Assembly (NCBI RefSeq): GCF_032118995.1
Contig: NC_092649.1
Coordinates: 26,161,927 to 26,225,926, forward strand
Source: Asterias amurensis
Taxonomy: Eukaryota > Echinodermata > Asteroidea > Forcipulatida > Asteriidae
DNA length: 64,000 nt
Direction: 5' to 3'
The translations under genes and the position numbers were made by a program. Numbering within the stretch: the stretch's first letter is position 1; the number at the start of each line of letters is the position of its first letter. The notes under the pieces were generated by a model that was not told the origin of the DNA, did no database searches, and saw only the letters and a program-made list of their open reading frames with translations. Below are positions 59,544 to 64,000 of this stretch, piece after piece.

Positions 59544-62500
59544 GTTGGTTTCCGAGCTGGACATTACTGTAGATAATTATTATAAAATTCCCTATTTCTT
59601 CTACTCCGCTATCACAAGCAAAAGTTCCTTTGCATGTAATACTATTCCTCAAAAAATAACGAGGAATTATTTGTTTTCGTCTACCCAGTCCATCTTAGAA
59701 GTTTTGCAAAATAATATTCCTGCTGTAGCTAAACGAAGATCGAATCAACCACTCGCCTCATACAACAATTACCTATTGTGTTTTAGGTCTGTATCGGCAA
59801 GAAGTCAAAGACAGGTAGTGTGAATGGGGGTGCGCGCGAAAATACCTGCTGAATATGTAATAGAGGAGCAGGCTTTTGTTAGAAATGTCATGAATAAATT
59901 AAACAAAATATGACGCACACGAGCTTCATTCCTATGCTACGCACATGGTGCATTCAAAATTAATTAAGATATTACCATGTGTTTTTGTAACAGAATATTT
60001 CCCAAGGTTCATTGCAAATTATTGGTTCGTCACACAAAGGTTTTGCTCAGCTAGCAAGGTGTGTGTCGGTAGTGGTGGTGGTGGTGGGGGGAGGGGGGGG
60101 GGGGGGCAGACAAGGTAGACACCTATTTTAGATACCTGAATAATGTAAAAAGTTGTGGGGTTATTTTAAGGGCCAAGTTTATATCAGTCTCGCAATGCTT
60201 TCATCACCTTCGAGAGGAATGCTACAAAAATCCCTATAGGCCAGTATAAATTAAAAAAGTATGAAGGAATAACTGAATAAATAAATAAACATAAACAAGT
60301 CTTAGACAATAAAAAAGTAAGACTTGAAGCTTTGCATGGTGTATTAAGTACAGTAAGAAATGACCTAAAACGTGTAGGTGCAGGCATGCTATTCTTCATA
60401 GAGTCTGATTTCCGATTTATTTTGCCATTGGGAAAATAAGAAACATTGTAATGAAATGTGTACATGATATTGATAGGTCAGTCTTTGTACTATAAAATAT
60501 TCCTACTCTTTTCCAAGGGACATGCCTGTAGGTGACAATCAGTGACTAAAAATTTATAGGAGAAATCGGTAGAAAGATTATAATCACATGATTGTCCCTG
60601 AAAGCCTTTTTAATTACCAGAAAATAACCAATCAATCAATGTACAAACATTATGAATAAGTAAAAAGTAACGGGGAAAAAAACAATGAATATATGAAAAA
60701 ATTATCTTGCTCCTTCATTAGTCCATAGCTAGTCGATAAAAATATATTAACAAAATTATGATACCTAACTTACTCTTTGTATTTATGCAACCAACACGTA
60801 CACATAAACATCAAGCCATGCAGGATTCCAAATTTCTTAGTATTTACTTTTATTTCAATATCACCTCAGTCTGCAACATAAAATAAAACCCTAAAATAAG
60901 GCAAAAACCATGTAATAGCCAATTTAGCCTCAACGGCGACTTAAGTCAGCTTTGCACTATACCTGCTCTAGAGACTTTAGTTGCCCAAGAAAACACACAA
61001 AACGCACTCAAGCCAGAGCACAACAACCATTTTATAAAAAAAAAACTGTAGTTTTGTCCATGTTCCCCCTCCATACCCAGGCTAGATACTTCACAGAGGC
61101 AACAAAGGCGATTGCCTCCATGCCCCCTGTTCATTGCCTTGGTGCCCTTGAAATGAGCCAATAGAAATTTACGATTTCGTCATAGGGTACCATCATTGGA
61201 AAGAGAAAGATCAGATCTTTACCAAGGTCTTTTACACTGTACAACACAACAAATGCAAATACTCATAAAATAAACTTGAAGTATCAAGATGTCATCTGAA
61301 GTAGTTAACTCATTTTTGAAAACTGTTGTCCTCCTACATCAAACAATAATTTGCTCTTATACAGTGTCCATATCCAAGTAGCTAGATCAAGGCACTTTCC
61401 AACAACATTATGATTCCAGTTCATCGGGCATACTGAGACCATTCCCTCAAACTTTCTCATCTCCCTGGGGAGCAGGCCTGGAATTTCACGAAGGCCACGG
61501 ATGTGCTGCCCTGGTCTTGGTCGTGGTGCCACTTTAAAAGATTTCCATAGACTTTAAGATTTTCCAATGGAAGTACCCTTTGCAAAATGAAAATGGCCTT
61601 GCCTTCTCAAGATGAAATTCCTGGTGCATACAGCCCCTAGCTGCTTAAATTTGCACTGATGGCTAGGGTTAATCCAACACAATACTTTCTCAACCCTCTC
61701 ATGTTCCCATTTATACACCTAGGTTAAGGGAAACAATTATGGTTAAGTGCCTTGCTCAAAGACACAAGTGCCATGACTGGAAGTCAAACCCACACTCTAG
61801 ATGATTCAATCATCAGAACTTGAGACAGATGCAAAAACCATTCAGGTATAACTCACCACTGTGACCTTGACATTTGACCTTTTGACCCCTAAGCAATACC
61901 AACTTTTCTTCGCAAGGGGATCTTCCCTCTAATTTCACTTCTTACTGGGTTTACAGTCTGGCGCTGAAAGTTCTCAGTCGGAAGACCAGCCGGCTGGCTG
62001 GACAGGACGGACACCCTAGACAATGACAGTACACCTTTAGCCTACTATGGGCAACAATACTTGTATTTAATAGATGGAAATTTACATCAGGGATAAAGAA
62101 TACTAATTTTGGTTTCACCCATTTATACACTGATGTGTGTTAGCACTGTACACACGGTACTTTCCTGAGCTCTGTGAAAAAATCACAGGCATATTATTCG
62201 CGTGGGATTTAACCCACAAGCTTTGCAATGGACCCTTCCCATGAAATATGCTAATTACATTCACGCATGCGTACAGACCCTGTTGGTTGGCAAACACCAT
62301 AGAGTTGTGCACTAAGCAATCGCGTCTGCGTCACGCACCCATTAGCCGTGTACAAAACAACGCGACGTTCCCTCATTTTGCCAACCAAAACGTTAGTGCG
62401 CAAGCGCTATGTGCAATTTACATATTCCATGGGAAAGGTCTATTCTAGAGCAGTGTCTTACCAATAGTTGTCTTTTGTAGAAACAAAATTGTAAAATCTA

Positions 62501-62683
62501 AAAATATTTAAAAAAAAAACTAACAAAAAACTGCACGGCACTGGCAGGGCCTTATCTGATGCTGGAAGCTGCTACAGACAGTTCCATTCATAGTATCACT
62601 AAATGAAAATATATAATGATACTGCCTTACATTCATGACTCTTCAACTCATGTCAAAGTTACTAATAGTGCCAAGAGTATGTT
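59544..62683. other. Spacer between CFAP20 and TPRKB
   Basis: The left end should contain the CFAP20 promoter (no TATA box seen). Holds a (GGT)n then poly-G run at 60070-60107, a 'GCCTG..TGCTTCG' element piece at 61070-61200, a 'CCATAGACTTTAAGATTTTC' repeat (61545-61605, also near 970 and 37866), a SINE-B body (61625-61850) and a split SINE-A at 62085-62470. No gene recognised. Confidence 0.45.
62085..62470 (-). mobile_element. SINE-A split by a MITE
   Basis: The SINE body and half of its head run 62085-62229 ('GTGTGTTAGCACTGTACAC'), and the head resumes at about 62445 ('CTAGAGCAGTGTCTTACC'). Between them is a MITE with inverted ends 'GACC(C)TTCCCATG(R)AATATG' (about 62230-62443). Confidence 0.75.
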
Positions 62684-63972
62684 TCATAATGCGTCCTTGG
62701 TTGCCATTCTGCTAACAACCGCATCGAGGAGAGAACACACACCTAGCTCCTCTTCATCCACCTTGTAAACCTGAAGAAATGGAAACAAAAAACAAGAGTT
62801 TTAAAATATAATTTGTTATAATATACACTTACACAAATGTATACAAAGAACTGTATAAAGTGCTTTCCTGAATTCTGTGAAAAAACTAACAGGCAAATCA
62901 CTCAAGTGGGGTTCGAACCCATGACCTTTGCATTGCTAGAGCAGATGTCTTACAACTAGATCACCGAGGTAGCCCAGTGGCTAGAGGCAGTTTGAATCCT
63001 ATGTGTTAGCAGGGGGCATTCAAATGTATCCAGGTTTAAACAATTTGGTGTTAAGCGACAATGGAGAGAGGGTAATGGAAGGGTTAGGGTGTTAGGGTTC
63101 AAACAGGGCACTACAAGAAGGGTGAACATCATATCTTAGGGAAAACCTGATGGAGTATTCCGATGTGCCTCACAGCTCAGTTGATAGAGCATCTGTCCGG
63201 AGTGTCAGGGGTCTTGGGTTCAAATCCCAATGAGGACCATTTGATGATTTGTCTCTCATGCCATGTTTGGTTATTTCGCTTCAATGGTGATTAGGCACGA
63301 TACCAAATCAAATTGTGAACTCAAGCTCTGGTGTTTCTGTTGAGCAGAGTGTGGGTTCGAATCCGGTCAAGCAATTGTGTCCTTGAGCAAGACACAAATA
63401 ATTATTTCTCTCCAACTAGGGGTAAATGGGTACCTGTGAGGGCAGAGATGGTTCTTGTGATTGATTTAGCTTAGTAACGCATCGTTGCACAGGCTGTATA
63501 TACTCCCCAGAGAGCTGAGATGGTTTAAGGAATAAATTATTGGCCCAGTGACCAGGGGTAATACAGTTCGAAGCGCTCTGAGACGCCATTCGGGTGTGAA
63601 AGCGCTACATAAAAACTAGTTGTTATTATTGTTATTATTATTATTGAGAAATTGATCCCTGGTTTATGTTTTTTTTTTTAATCTTACCTTTTCAGAACCA
63701 CCCCAACTCATTTAGAGATTGTTATTACATGGTGTTACCGCAAACTCTTCTATATCTTATCTCCACCATGCAAAGTTTCAAATCCTACTTAATCTTACCT
63801 GCTTAATGAGACTGTAGTCATTGAAGTTACTGAGTTCATCCAGGGGTACAATATCACCTTGAACCAGTCTCTCCACAGCATTTACCTTCTCCCCTGCGTC
63901 ATCCTCAAGAGTGACAACAACAAGACCTGAATCCTCCTTAGAAAGGCCGAACCTCTTGAAAGATGCACTGAT
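62684..63972 (-). CDS. TPRKB: TPRKB (Cgi121-like subunit of the EKC/KEOPS complex), last two exons (partial)
   Basis: Exons 63799-63972 and 62684-62770 join in phase 0 to give 'ISASFKRFGLSKEDSG...' through 'NDYSLIKQ' and then 'VYKVDEEELG...LLDAVVSRMATKDAL'. The order, the 'FG(L/I)S' turn and the C-terminal 'RMATKDAL' match human TPRKB ('ISEALKKFGIS', 'CRMSTKDVL'). The N-terminal half of the ~175-residue protein lies beyond the right edge. TPRKB binds the PRPK kinase (TP53RK) in the complex that makes t6A at position 37 of ANN-decoding tRNAs. The 1-kb intron between the exons holds three tRNA-derived repeats. Confidence 0.93.
62771..63798. other. TPRKB last intron with three tRNA-derived repeats
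   Basis: SINE-A on the minus strand (62818-63020; head 'GGGGTTCGAACCCATGACC'). A different tRNA-like head on the plus strand (63165-63240; 'AGCTCAGTTGATAGAGCAT' and 'GGGTTCAAATCCC'). SINE-B on the plus strand (63302-63650; 'GTGTGGGTTCGAATCC', tail TTATTATTATTATTG). A 'GTGTTACCGCAAAC' fragment is at 63732-63746. Confidence 0.7.
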
Positions 63973-64000
63973 CTGAGAGATGGAGAAATAACAACAACTC

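Noticed and set aside
1-64000. Search for retroviral, LTR, Polinton or LINE proteins
   Set aside because: No reverse transcriptase, integrase, capsid or polymerase motifs were seen in any frame; the repeats present are short non-coding DNA transposons and SINEs.

Overview
This is a eukaryotic, animal window: multi-exon genes with GT-AG introns, tRNA-derived SINEs, and a very dense population of short inverted-repeat DNA transposons. The gene set (CFAP20, TPRKB, TATDN2, QNG1, KLHDC8, a RASSF-like C1-RA protein) is that of a ciliated metazoan with a vertebrate-like repertoire. The intron style, the frequent ACATGTA words and the 'AGGCAGTGGACACTATTGG' palindromic repeats suggest an echinoderm, most likely a sea star. 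That placement is inference.

All six genes I can support lie on the minus strand, so they read right to left. From right to left they are: TPRKB (62684-63972, last two exons, 5' end outside the window); CFAP20 (56700-59543, complete, 4 exons); a KLHDC8-type six-blade kelch protein (50846-54427, complete, 5 coding exons plus a probable leader exon); QNG1/C9orf64 queuosine salvage enzyme (39197-45799, complete, 8 exons); TATDN2 (24062-31007, complete, 4 coding exons plus a possible leader exon near 34123); and a RASSF1/5-like C1-RA protein (283-18952, first two exons, continuing off the left edge). Exon boundaries were read by hand from GT/AG sites and codon phase; every junction given keeps the frame and matches remembered family sequence.

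The remaining sequence, roughly four fifths, is introns and spacers packed with mobile-element debris. A large family of TTAA-flanked foldback MITEs is present in about a dozen copies. There are several other TIR or palindromic MITE families, a non-autonomous hAT-type element with a clean 8-bp target duplication, and four kinds of tRNA-headed SINE. A 26-bp minisatellite near 47.2 kb has a palindromic MITE inside it. No retroviral or LTR element, rRNA, functional tRNA or CRISPR was recognised.

The most unusual structure is at 37981-39361. The last coding exon of QNG1 is followed downstream by six further tandem copies of a ~198-bp unit. Each unit contains most of that exon's coding sequence and its stop codon, and four copies keep the frame open. 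Other points worth a second look: a perfect RFX X-box in intron 1 of the ciliary gene CFAP20; micro-palindromes (26-40 nt) flanked by 5-bp direct repeats; a SINE forming most of the CFAP20 3'UTR; a candidate alternative first exon for the RASSF-like gene; and a MITE ending almost at a TATDN2 splice donor.
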